Shown here: positions 34,718 through 46,274 of the stretch, one piece after another
How the letters are laid out: the number at the start of each line of letters is the position of its first letter
Position numbering within the stretch: the first letter of the stretch is position 1
Origin: Dactylorhiza incarnata
Taxonomy: Eukaryota > Streptophyta > Magnoliopsida > Asparagales > Orchidaceae
Direction: 5' to 3'
Assembly: GCA_033032865.1 (NCBI GenBank)
Contig: JAWHQI010000074.1
Coordinates: forward strand, 8,612,501-8,676,500
Length of the DNA: 64,000 bases
Notes under the pieces: model-generated
What the model saw: only the letters and a program-made list of their open reading frames with translations
The model's database searches: none
What the model was told of the DNA's origin: nothing
Translations under genes and position numbers: made by a program

Positions 34718-35880
34718 AGAAATCTGAGGATAAGGATGAGGTAAGCATCTTTGATGAAATAGATTTTCAAAGTGATAAATTCAGAAATGATTTTATGGGA
34801 ATGTGTCTAGATCAATTAAAAGCTAAACAAGAAATCAATGGCCTAAAAGAACAAATTCATATGGTCAAGAACCAAAGAAATAAAAAGGATATAAGCTCAA
34901 TAGATCATGTATTAAGGGCTAACATAAGAGAGAAGGAAATAGAAAGGGCTAGAATAGAAAATCAGTTCCTTAAGGATAAGGTTTCTCAGGCAAAGGCCTT
35001 TGAAGAATCAATAAAAATGAGAAGTCAAACTCTTAAAGAAATCACTGAAAAACAAACAATAAGACACAAAAATCTTGGGCTAGGGGCTGATCCATTAATC
35101 AGCCTAATTCCATCCAACAAGCCTGCATGGATGAGCCCTGTAAAATTCACTAAACCCATCCAATCAGCAAACCAAGAAAAATAATCACAACATAAGAAAG
35201 AACACTTCTTCAAGGAAATAAAGGAATTTGATGAAACATCATATTATTCAGATGATGACTCATAAACTTTATCTGAAGAGACCACTAAACCAAAAGAAAC
35301 AACATACAAATGAGTAAAAATAGAAAAAGATAAAATGAAAATTTTTGAAGACACAGTCGCGTCGACTTCATATCGACGCATGAATGATAATGCGTCGACT
35401 TCTACTCGACGTACCCTCTTAGATGCCTCGACCTCTACTCGACGCTTGAATAAAGATACGTCGACATCCAATCGATGCAACTTCCTCCATGCGTCGATAC
35501 CAGATCAACGCAATCTAAGGAATGCGCCGAATATAAATCGACGCAACTATCAACATGCGTCGAATAGATATCAACGCACAAAAGTTCAGAGCAACTTAAA
35601 TAACTTTCCTCCAAAAGCCTTTCATCCTAACCCATATTCAGGACCCATTCATCCCAATCATGATTTCTATCCTAATCAACACCTCTATCATGATTTCTAT
35701 CCTAAACATTTTAACCAAAATTTCTATCCTAACCAAAATAAAACTTTCTATCCTGATCAACCCTTTTATTCTTCTCTAAACTCAAATTATCATAATAATA
35801 AGATAATCAAGTGCCATATATGTAACAAAACTGGCCACCTTGCCAAACAATGCTGGTACAACCAATCAAACTATCTGTAA
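34677..35880 (+). pseudogene. Family A gag, part 2 (A1 copy)
   Basis: The frame overlaps the end of part 1 (SSEDEKENSLILIEKSEDKDE). It carries a coiled-coil-like Lys/Glu stretch (34795-35170), then six to seven 11-residue repeats of the type ASTSTRRLNKD encoded by a 33-bp unit (35359-35580), an FYPNQ-rich segment and a second zinc knuckle CHICNKTGHLAKQC (about 35812-35855). In-frame stops lie at 35182-35184, 35263-35265 and about 35311; the A2 copy has none of these. It is a nucleocapsid tail with unusual Arg-rich repeats. Confidence 0.8.
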
Positions 35881-36312
35881 AAATTAGTCCAAGGCTGACT
35901 TAGAACTAGGTAGAGATAAACACCTAGAATTCTTCAGGAAAATTAAAAGTCACGTCGATCTCTAATCAACGCACCGTCGATAACTCAAATCTATAAGTAA
36001 AATCGACGCATGCGTCGACTCCACTCGACGCATACGTCGATAGGAAATCCTATCATCCCAAGTCAGACTATATCGAAGCTCACGTCGAATTCCTCTCGAC
36101 GTAACGTCGACTTCATGAAAACGAGCGGCAATACCAAAATATTTTTGGTCACATCCACGGAAGTACCGAATAAGCCTCGACTTGAGCCCAGTTTTGACGC
36201 TTCACCTGACTTAAATAGTCTCTTCAGTTAGAAGCCTTCACTTCTCTGCATCTTTCATCCTTCTTGCTCCTCAGACCAGTCGACTTCTTCCTCTCTCTTT
36301 CACTAACCTAAA
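35881..36312 (+). other. Family A spacer where pol is missing
   Basis: Only 432 bp separate the gag tail from the third ORF, where family B has 3.4 kb with pol. It holds another cluster of GCGTCGA/TCGACGC words (35950-36115) and a pyrimidine-rich leader (36240-36305) before the ATG of the third ORF, which might act as a promoter or leader region. No pol remnant was seen. Confidence 0.75.
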
Positions 36313-38085
36313 ATGGCTCCAAAGACCAACTCAGGCTTCGACATTGACCTTGAGTCTTTCCATGCAGCCGCAGAAAACTACAAGAGCATCATTGCTCTCT
36401 TTACTGAAGTTGGCCTGAACAAACTTATCTCCACAAGAAGTAAGCTCCTGGAAACAGAACTCACAGAGCTGACAACTAATGTTCAAATATCTGAACAAGG
36501 AGAAATTCAAGGAACAATCTATGAGACACATGTCTCAATCTCAGCAGAACATATTAAGGCCACCTTTGATCTACCATCAGGTATATCCTAATATCATCTT
36601 TGTTTAAATGGAATAAGGAAATAAAAAGAGCCTCTAAAAAGAATGACTAAATAAGTCTTAATTATTTCCCTATTAGGTGATGAATCCATTGAACTCACAC
36701 CTGATGAAATCAAGCACTTGCTCACCACCATGAATTTCTCAAAAGATAGGCCAATCCATCTGAAAAAGATAGACTTTTCTGATGAGTACAGATTGCTGGC
36801 AGACATAGTAGGGAAGATACTACTATGCAAGATATCAGCCCATGATGCAGTGCCCAAGCTGCAACTGGACATCATGGGGGCCCTTGTGCTGAAGAAGAAG
36901 GTGGACTGGGCCAGCTGTCTTCTCAAAATGATAGCTTCCAAATGCTCTCACAAGGAAAATGCCTACATGAGAATCATGAGCCAAATACTCTTCCACTCCT
37001 TCCCTGACCTATGTAGGTCAAAAGGAATCCCCATTCCTCCAGGGAAGAGGATGTCAATTGCTCTCTTTTCTAAGTGGACCAGGCAAATTCCTAAGCCTGG
37101 TTCCATCCCTGAAAGAACTCCTTCTCCTCTTTCTCCTCCTCCTCCTCAAAGAGACAACCCTTCTCTACCACCATCATCCACTCAAATACTCTCTACTACC
37201 CTCATAACTCCTACTCTACCTATCTCTTCTCAAACACCTGCTCAAACAGAAGTTTCTCCTTCTCTTCCTCCTCCAAATTTCCCATCTTCTCTACCTCCAT
37301 TATCACCCTTACTTCATGAATCAACTCACTTCTCTCCTCCTCTGTCACCTCTTCCTCCTCCATCACCTCCTTACCTTTCACACCATGAAACATCTTCATC
37401 CACTGAGGCTCTCATCACTCAGTGCATCAAATCAGCAGCTGAAAAATTCCAAGTGATGCTGGATGAGCATTGCTCCCAAATTCATTCCTCCATCCTTCAC
37501 ATGCACACCCAAATAGATGGGATCAGTGCTTCTGTGCAAGGCCTAAAGACCTCTCTCTCTTCCTCTAGAGTGACAAGGTCTTTCTTAACCTCCCTGGCCA
37601 AGAAGGTCAAGAAGGGGGAGAATCTAGATGAAGAGCAGCCCTCCAATCCTAAATCCCTCTCTCATAAGTCCCCTCCTTCTTCAAAATCTGACAAAATCCT
37701 TGGGAATGAGATAGTACCTGAGCTACACAATGATGAACAAACTATAGAGGTACTTCATATAGCAAGAGAGGCTGCAAGTCAAGTAGTACTATTACAAGGG
37801 GAGGCAAGCAGAGAAGAAACTGAAAGGGAAGATATAGCAGTTGGGAAGAAAGATAAAGAAACTACAAATCAGGGGGAGTTGGATACTGATATGAATGAAG
37901 CTGGAGATAATAGTGGAGCTGGAACTAGAGCTGGAGAAATATTAAAGGAGGTTCCATCCCAGGGGGAGCAATTTGCTCAGGGGGAGCAAGGTGCACTTCC
38001 TACAAATGAGAAAGAGAAACCCTCTTCTCCTAAAACAGTAGTATTCAAGAGAAAGAGAAAGACCCCTCCTACCCCTCCTGAGTAA
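36313..38085 (+). CDS. Family A third ORF (envelope-like position), two exons, A1 copy intact
   Basis: Exons 36313-36580 and 36677-38085 (558 aa after splicing). Residues 1-90 (MAPKTNSGF.., AAENYKSIIALFTEVGLNKL) and about 95-210 (DIVGKILLCKISAHDAV, KKKVDWASCLL, YMRIMSQILFHSFPDL, ALFSKWTRQIPK) are homologous to the third ORF of family B. Then come a Pro/Ser-rich linker, a helical region (ALITQCIKSAAEKFQ..) and a basic tail KRKRK that could be a nuclear signal. No signal peptide or clear membrane helix, so envelope function is unlikely from sequence. Function unknown. AGGGGGAG occurs three times in the coding sequence near the end. Confidence 0.75.
36581..36676 (+). other. Predicted 96-bp intron in third ORF, A1
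   Basis: Donor CAG|GTATAT, pyrimidine-rich TTAATTATTTCCCTATTAG acceptor and a GACTAAAT branch-like string. Unspliced, the frame stops 9 bases into the intron. Spliced, codon G|GT (phase 1) joins two halves that are collinear with the uninterrupted B protein. Identical placement at 54523-54618 in A2. Confidence 0.7.
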
Positions 38086-38258
38086 TATTTGAAAACAATG
38101 CTGATATATCTTACCCTATAGTTGAATACTACTTGGTATGAACATGAAAATCTGTTTATATGATTCAGAAAATTTATTCATATTTCTTTTCTATACAAAT
38201 GCTGTGCTGGATTGATTTTATGCTATACAATTTCTCTCTAAGTAGGGTTAAGACAAAT

Positions 38259-38266
38259 AGGGGGAG
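38259..38266 (+). other. Polypurine tract of A1
   Basis: AGGGGGAG two bases before TGTTGGGG of LTR2. The same octamer occurs at 37871, 37961 and 37979 inside the third ORF. Confidence 0.85.
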
Positions 38267-38268
38267 AT

Positions 38269-39146
38269 TGTTGGGGAAATGATTTCTCTTAACCCCTAGA
38301 AATAAGTTGAATATGAATTCTAAGAAAGAAAAACAAGGTTAAGTAAATATGCGTCGAATACTATTCGACGCAACGTCGAAATGAACTCGACGTTTCCTTC
38401 AGATTGAGTCGAAGTAACTTTAGGAATATTTCGACGTATGTGTTGTCGACGCTACTCTGATTTCTAGTCGACGCATATGGAGAAGTCGACGCACCTTAGC
38501 CGACGCACCTTCCTTATTCTCCTCTCGACGTCCAGCCAAGAAGAACTCGACGTTCACGTCGAGTGGTAATCGACGCACGTCAATTTATATGACAGATTTA
38601 AATATGCGCCAGATCTCTTTCCTTCTTTCAGTAGATCTGATTTGTATGGAATAAATGTCAATATTTTATAGCCATTCTGAATCATCCTTTCCTTATATCT
38701 GATTCTTGGCTAATTTGATTAAACTTATTTGGGCATTATTTGAAATCAAAATTAGTTCTTTCCTTCTACAGAAATAAATATTATGGAAACATTTTCATCT
38801 TTCTATTTTTCTGACTGCTAATTGATTATCCTCCTATAGTATTATTTTGAATTAACAGAGCTATAAATAAAGAGGAGGTCGGCAGAAAAAGAAGAACAAG
38901 TGATTCACCATTTTACATTTGAAAAAGAGGAAGAGCTCCCAAGTATAGAGAGAAAATTGAGAAATTGTTCTGCAGCAATATTCAAGCACTTCTTCTTCTC
39001 CTGCTTCTGAAGTCATTCTGCTGCAAGTTCTGATAGCTCTCACAAAGAGAGAAAAGCTACAAATCTTCTTCTCTCTATAGAAGAAAGATTTAATTCACTT
39101 CTTGTGCTTCCAATCTTCTTGCTAGGAAGAAGATTCAATCTTGTTC
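38269..39146 (+). repeat. LTR2 of family A, left part (shared LTR)
   Basis: Starts TGTTGGGG and matches LTR1 to base 39146, where family B is inserted at CAATCTTGTTC. TATA box at 38862. The remaining part is at 50935-51377. Confidence 0.88.
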
Positions 39147-40737
39147 TGTTGGGTATTGTGTCCACAATCACCTTGATTTGAAGATGTCCCCTAGTAAACT
39201 AAAATGAATTGTAATTGTATTTGATGACTTTTGTTTAGATGTGTTATGACAGGCCTTAATGCTAAGTGCTCACCAAAGTCAGGTTGCAATGGATCACCAA
39301 ACACAGTTCTAGACAATGTAATCCCTCATTGTATAGAACAAAATGTTGGTCCATGTGTAATCTCTCTTTTGGGGTGCACTTCATATACTCATAACTGAAG
39401 GCTTTCAAGGTTGAGGAGTGGAGCAGGTTTTCAGAAGAAAAGAAAAATTTATGCTGAGTAAATTCGTCGAGATGACTCGGGTCATTCCGACGAATCCCGA
39501 CGAATCCAGACAGAAGAATTTTGTCTTGGTTTAGAAGAAATTTCTGAAGCCAAGTCCATTCGTCGAGATGACTCGGGTCATTCCGACGAATCCCGACGAA
39601 TGCTGACAGAAGTCTTTTTGGCTGAGTTGTGAAGAAATTTCTGAAGCCAAGTCCATTCGTCGAGATGACTCGGGTCATTCCGACGAATCCCGACGAATGC
39701 TGACAGAGGTCATTTTGGCTGGGTTGTGAAGAAAATTCTGCAGCTAAGTCAATTCGTCGGATGTTCACGTGTACTTCCGACGAATCTCGACGAATGGTGA
39801 CAGACAGTGTTTTTCACGGGTTGTTCAGCCTTTCCCTGTGGCCAAGTCAATTCGTCGGATGTTCACGTGAAGTCTCGACGAATGACGGATAGACGGATTT
39901 CAAATCTTTGTTTCGTTTTCGAAAATTAGGGTTAACCACCATGAATAGTACACGTGTCGCCTCTCCCTTCTTTGTCGCAAGAGTCGTTGAAGTCCTCCCT
40001 ATAAATAAATCCTTATTTTAGGGCAAGGGCATCATTCTTAGAAATTGATCCAAAAAAAATCTCTCTCAGCCGACAGTTCAGAAAAGATAAAAAGTCGATC
40101 TCCTTTCTCTTTTGCTGAACAAGAATTCTGAGACCTAACATTTGCTGCTCAAGATCCTTTCTCTATTGTTGTTAGAGATTTCTCAGAAGAAGGCCTTTGA
40201 TCTTATTGCTGCTCTCATTTTTTTTGAAGATTATTTCAAGTAAGTCAAAGGGCCTATTCAGATCTGGTTAGCCAAGTCTTCTATCTTCCACTTCTTTCAA
40301 GTGCCAAGCTTTCTTTCAAGGTTGAGAAGAAGACTCAGTGTTCAAGATCTGAAGTTAATCTCTTTAGAGGTTAAGAAGAAGTATTGTGTTTCCTTATCTT
40401 TTCTTTTGTAGGAGTTTTCACTCCGAGATTATTTGTAGGAGTTGTTATACTCCGAGTTGTAGGAGTGGTATACTCCGAGTTGTAGGAGTTTTGACTCCGA
40501 GGGGTAAGATTAGTTATAATCTGAGATTGGTGAAGTAGCCGAGTCTAGCCTCAAAGTGCTAGATAGGCGAGGCGGGAAAGAGGACTACCCACATCGGGGA
40601 ACCTCTATAAAATCCTTGTGTCTGTGCTGTGGTTGTTTGTTTGCTTTTCTGTGTTAAATTTTTAATTCCGCATAAAGACATAGAATCCACCTATTCACCC
40701 CCCTCTAGGTGATTTAGGCCGCAACTAGATACTTTCA
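39147..40737 (+). repeat. 5' LTR of family B (1591 bp)
   Basis: TGTTGGGTATTG start, ACTTTCA end. U3 has about five units, spaced roughly 93 bp, of the inverted pair ATTCGTCG...CGACGAAT (39464-39890). TATA box TATAAATA at about 40000. R-U5 contains tandem GTAGGAGTT..ACTCCGAG units at 40434-40502. Confidence 0.9.
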
Positions 40738-40739
40738 AT

Positions 40740-40751
40740 TGGTATCAGAGG
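40740..40751 (+). other. Primer binding site of B
   Basis: TGGTATCAGAGG, initiator tRNA-Met type, two bases after the LTR. Confidence 0.85.
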
Positions 40752-40814
40752 TAGGTTGTTCGCTATAAGGCTAACACCTTGAACAAGACTCCTCATCTAG
40801 TTGCTAAAGCAAAT

Positions 40815-43115
40815 ATGTCTGGAATGGATAAGGTCAAGGATTCCGTCAAATTGCCAGTCTGCACCAAAGAGAACTTTCCTATGTGGAAGGAAAGAGTAAG
40901 ATTCTACATGGAAGCTGCCGACCCAAGAATCTTTCAGATCGTGGAAGAAGGTCCCCATATTCCGATGAAACCATCTTCAATAAACTCCACCATCATGATC
41001 CCGAAGAAGATGTTGGAACTGAACAAAGATGAGATCGCTCTAGTGGCCCTAGACAAGAAAGCAAAGAATATCATAGCAGATGCAGTTGATGATTCAATGT
41101 TACAAAATCTGCTTCACTGCAAATCTGCTAAAGAAATATGGGATTCACTAGTCGTTCTGATGGAAGGGACCGAAGAAGTGAGGGATGACCGAAGATCGTT
41201 GCTGAACCAAGAATACGAAGCATTCAAGCAAGATCCAAGAGACTCTATTTCTGACACCTACGAGAAGTTCTTCAAGATCGTAAATGGTCTTAGGAACTAT
41301 GATAGATAATTCACAATTGGCGAACTAAATGACAAATTTCTGAGATCCCTGACGAAAGAATGGGACACCAAGGTTATAGCCATCAGAGAATTCGGAAAGC
41401 TCGGAACCACGAAGCCACAAATGTTGTTTGGTAAGCTCCTGTCCCATGAGTTGAAGCTAAATTCCCGCAAAGCTGAAGAAGAGGGGGTCAGAGCCTCTGG
41501 AAGGGAGAAGTCCTCTGCCCTAAAAGCTGAAAGCTCAAGAAAGAGCAAGGCTCTCCCACCTGTCAGGAGACCATCTTCTGATGAGGATGAGTCTGATGCC
41601 AGCCCCTCAGGTTCAGAGATGTCTGATGGAGAATTTTTTCTTCTCTCCAAACAATTCAAAAGACTTCTGAATAAAAGAAAGCAGAAGAGAGGGCAATCCA
41701 CTGCATTTGATCACAGAAGATCAAGACGTGATGGTGATCATCACAAGAAGGACTACTATAATGACAGGTATAAATCTAAACCGAACAAATTTGATTCTAC
41801 TGACATTATATGTTATTGCTGCAATAAGCCAGGACACGTAATAGCCGAGTGTCCATACAAAAAGAAAGAAGGATCAAAGAAGGAAGAAAAGAGATCCTTT
41901 AAAGGAAAGAAGAAAGAAAAGAGCCTCCTCGCCAAAAAGGCAAAGACTCTGAGCGACAGTGACTCTGATGCGTCAAGCTCAGATGAAGAAGCCTACTTTG
42001 GGCTAATGACACATCTAGACGAAGAAATAGGCGACTCCTCTTATAAGGGGAAGGTAAACTCTCATACTCCTCTGTCTGCTTCTGAAGATGAGACTGCATC
42101 CGTAGCAGATGAATGCTACTCCTCAGAGGAGGACTCTAAGTTAATAACTCAGTATGAAGCCCTTGTGAAAGGATTTGACAAGTGCCGCAAAGTCGTCAAA
42201 TCCAAGTCAAAAGAAATTGAATCTCTCAAGACAGTGGAATTAGCTTTGAGGGAGGAAGTTGAACAATTAACTCCTCTCAAAGATGAAATCCAACTCTTGA
42301 AAGACGAACTGAAAAGCTCCACTGAGTTGTTGAATTTAAAGGAGAAAACTATAAATGAACTAGAAGATAAGTTGAAGGCGGAAAGGAAGCTCGTAGAAAG
42401 CTTCTCGAAATCTAAGACTATTCTTCCATTCATTGATAGGTTCTCTGCTCCTGCGAAGGGTAGTGGAATTGGTCATAAGGCTGAAAGTAGTAAGGCTGCT
42501 GAGAAGAGAGCTGTGAAAGGCAAGGGAACTGCTAATCAAAGTCAACCTTCATTCAGGAAGGTCATTTTTCCATCAAACCCGTTTGACTTTGATTCATCTT
42601 ACGGTCATTTTGCTAGGCCAACACATGTTGAACCTAGTAATAGATATCAAGGATGGAGCTTTCCCCGAAACTTTGACAACTCTCCATTCAAAGCTCCTCA
42701 TGAAGAAATAATCCTCAAAGATCATGGTCCATTTGTTCACGGATCAGCTCACAAGAAAGCACCCAAAATTAAAACGATTGCACCCAAATCTATTGAGAAG
42801 AAGTTGGAGCCATGTGTGTGCTGTCACCATGAGGCCCCCACTTCTAAGAAGACTTCCACTAAGAAAGTCACTCCTGTTGCACCTCACGTTCAAAAAGTGA
42901 AACAGGAGACAAAGAGAAGGTACAATCGGTTCGATTGTTGGTGTTGTGGCAAGGTTGGTCACTTTGCCATAGATTGTTGGTTTAATCCGAGAAATGTCAC
43001 GACTCCACGGATTAACAATGCAAGAATGACCCCTCGCAATGTTAACATTCCAAGTGGTGGTCATCTAACAAGAAGCCAAGGACCCAAATCGGTTTGGGTT
43101 CCTAAGGGCAATTGA
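40815..43115 (+). pseudogene. Gag of family B, one in-frame stop
   Basis: ATG at 40815 (MSGMDKVKD). The UBN2-type capsid domain spans about residues 20-220, with a TAA at 41307-41309 after NGLRNYDR; the frame then continues to 43115. First zinc knuckle CYCCNKPGHVIAEC at 41811-41852, then an acidic Ser/Asp region, a coiled coil of about 80 residues (about 42150-42410) and a second knuckle CWCCGKVGHFAIDC at 42936-42977. The long gag with coiled coil and two knuckles matches the gag-1 plus gag-2 order in family A. About 766 codons. Pol starts 7 bases after the stop in another frame. Confidence 0.9.
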
Positions 43116-43122
43116 TTATTGA

Positions 43123-46100
43123 TTGCAGGTATGTCCAAAGGCCAATTCAAATCCAATATGGTACTTGGACAGTGGATGTTCATGGCACATGACCGGAACA
43201 AGAAGCCTACTACAAGAGTATACCCCGGTGAAAGATGGTCCAAAAGTTATTTTTGGCGGATCTGATCGGGGAATCACAAAAGGCTACGGTATGATCACAA
43301 ATGGTATAGTCTCTTTCACAGACGTGGCTTATGTTAAAGGATTACAACATAATCTCATTAGCATAAGTCAACTTTGTGACAAAGGCTATATGGTAGAATT
43401 CTACAAGGACAAGTGCTTGATAAAGTCGTCTGATACGTCAGAAACTATTTTAACAGGCACTCGGAGTAGAAATATTTTTTGTTTAAATTTTCAATGTTTG
43501 GATACTTCTACACCAGTGTGCTTCTTGGCAAAAGATAGTGCATCTCTCTGTGACCAATGACACAAGAGACTAGCACATATTAATTTCAAAACCATAAATA
43601 TGTTATTTTCGCACAACTTAGTTCGTGATGCTCCTGATGTTAAGTGCATTAAAGAGAGACCTTGTCACGCATGCCAAATGGGCAAGCAGACGAGGGCTAG
43701 CTTTAAGAGCATTATTGGCAAAGAGTCTACCAGATGTTTATATCTACTTCATATGGACTTATTTGGTCCCATGCCAATTCGGAGTTTAGGGGGTAAGTCT
43801 TATACGTTGGTCATTGTCGATGATTACTCACGTTTTGCTTGGGTATTCTTTCTGAAACACAAGTCAGACACCTATGATTCTTTCACCTCATTCGTCAGGC
43901 AAATTCAGAATGAATTAGAATGTTCTGTGGTCAAAATCAGAAGTGACCATGGTACAGAATTCAAGTCTAGGGCCATGACTGAATTTTGTGAAAGTCAGGG
44001 TATCTTTCATGAGTTTTCCTCTCCCCGTACTCCACAGCAAAATGGTGTTGCCGAGAGAAAGAATAGAACACTCATAGAGGCTTGCAGGACAATGTTGAGT
44101 GATTCTTCACTACCGGAGTACTTCTGGGCTGAAGGTATCAACACTGCTTGCCACGTGCAAAACAGAGCACTAATCAACAAAAATCATCATAAGACTCCCT
44201 ATGAACTTCTGAAATGCAAGAAACCAACTCTGTCTTATTTTAGAATCTTTGGCAGTAAATGCTTCGTGCTTAACAATGGAAAGTATTATAAAACTAAGTT
44301 TAGTGAAAAATGTTTTGAAGGTATTTTTGTAGGTTATAGTAGCCATAGTAAGGCATATAGGATTTTCAACAAGAAAACCCTGGTTGTGGAAGAAACTTAT
44401 AATGTTATATTTGATGAGACGAGTATGCTTCAAAGCAGCTCTTCTAGTGTCTTTGTTGAAGATGCAGATGCAAGGTTCAAAGAACTACACTTAGAAGAAG
44501 TTGTAAAGGAAGACGTTCCAAAATCTATTGAAGTAAATGCTCCTTCTACTTGTGAGGATGATGACCCTCAGGAAGATGACGATGTACCTGAAGTGCAGGA
44601 ACCTCATGGTCATCTAAATGTTGGAATGATCAGACATTTGAGAGATCATCCAGCTGATCAAATCATCGGAGATCCTTCAAGCAGAGTTCTAACTAGAAGA
44701 GGTACAACTAACGAAGTTTTACATTTAAGTTTTCTTTCACAGATTGAGCCGAAGAAGTTTGAAGAAGCAAACACCGATCCCTCTTGGATTCTTGCTATGC
44801 AAGAGGAGCTTAACCAATTCAAGAGATGTAAAGTTTGGAAGTTGGTACCTAGACCCAAAGGACAGAATGTGATTGGAACCAAATGGATTTACTGGAACAA
44901 GCTTGATGAAAAGGGCATCATCACCAAGAACAAAGCAAGACTGGTTGCTCAAGGATACAGGCAAGAAGAAGGGATTGACTTTGATCAGACCTTCGCACCA
45001 GTAGCAAGACTTGAAGCCATCCGATTATTTCTGGCTTATGCTGCATATAAGGGCTTTAAGGTTTTCCAGATGGATATAAAGTCCGCCTTTCTGAATGGAG
45101 ACCTTAAAGAGGAAGTTTATGTAGCTCAGCCTCCAGGTTTTGTAGATCCTAACTTTCCTGATCATGTATTTTATTTACATAAAGCCTTGTATGGTCTCAA
45201 ACAGGCACCCCGAGCCTGGTATGAGACTTTGTCTAAGTTTCTTCTTGAGAACAAATTTACAAGAGGAACAATAGACAAGACATTGTTTCTTAGGGAAGTT
45301 AAAGGCGAGATTTTGCTTGTGCAAATCTATGTCGACGATATTATTTTTGGCTCTACTGATGACAAACTTTGTAAAAAGTTCTCTAACTTGATGCAAGGTA
45401 AGTTTGAAATGTGCAGTATGGGAGAGCTGAAATATTTCTTAGGACTCCAGGTGCACCAATCTGAAGATGGAATCTTCATCTCTCAGACGAAGTTCACCAA
45501 AGAGCTTCATAAGAAATTTGGAATGGAGAGTGCAACCTCAATGAGGACTCCAATGGGCTCAAGTATGTCTCTGGACAAGGATGAAAAGGGGAAACCCTTT
45601 GATGAAACCAAGTACAGAAGCATAATTGGGTCCTTGCTTTATCTCACTGCTACTAGGCCTGATATAATGTTCTCAACATGTGTTTGTGCCAGGTATCAGG
45701 TGAACTGTAAGGAATCTCATTATGCCGCTGCAAAGAGGATTTTGAGATACCTTAAGGGTACACCAAATCTCGGCTTATGGTACCCAAGAAGCAATGATTT
45801 TGAACTAATTGTTTTTCAGACGCTGATTTTGCAGGTAGCAAAGATGATAGGAAGAGCACTTCGGGAACTTGCCAGTTCTTAGGAAAAAGGCTCGTTTCCT
45901 GGAGTAGCAAGAAGCAAAATTGCGTTGCTATATCGACTGCTGAATCGGAGTATATCTCTGCCGGCAGTTGCTGTGCACAACTTTTGTGGATAAAAAATCA
46001 GCTTGAGGACTATAATTTAAAGCTCTCTGAAATCCCCATGTTCTGTGACTCCTCAAGTGCTATTGTCATAGCAAATAATCCCGTCTCTCACAACAGAACG

Positions 46101-46274
46101 AAGCATATTGAGCTTCGCTACCACTTCATCCGGGAACATGTTGAGAGTAAGGACATAAATTTGTTATATGTTAATACTGATAAACAAATTGCAGATATTT
46201 TTACGAAGCCTCTGGACGAAACCAAATTCAATTTCTTCAAAATGGAACTTGGAATGCTTAACAAGGACTCTTGA
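43123..46274 (+). pseudogene. Pol of family B, one stop and one frameshift
   Basis: Protease WYLDSGCSWHMTG (about 43159), HNLISISQLCDKG, then TGA at 43558-43560 where the integrase zinc region has Trp, KRLAH and CHACQMGK, integrase core MDLFGP / RSDHGTEF / [13 protein letters not shown] ([25 protein letters not shown] at about 45328) and RNase H. Near 45820 one T is missing from a T-run, so the RNase H core (TAESEYISAGSC) and HIELRYHFIREH are read in the next frame to 46274. All catalytic residues remain readable. Copia order. Confidence 0.92.
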
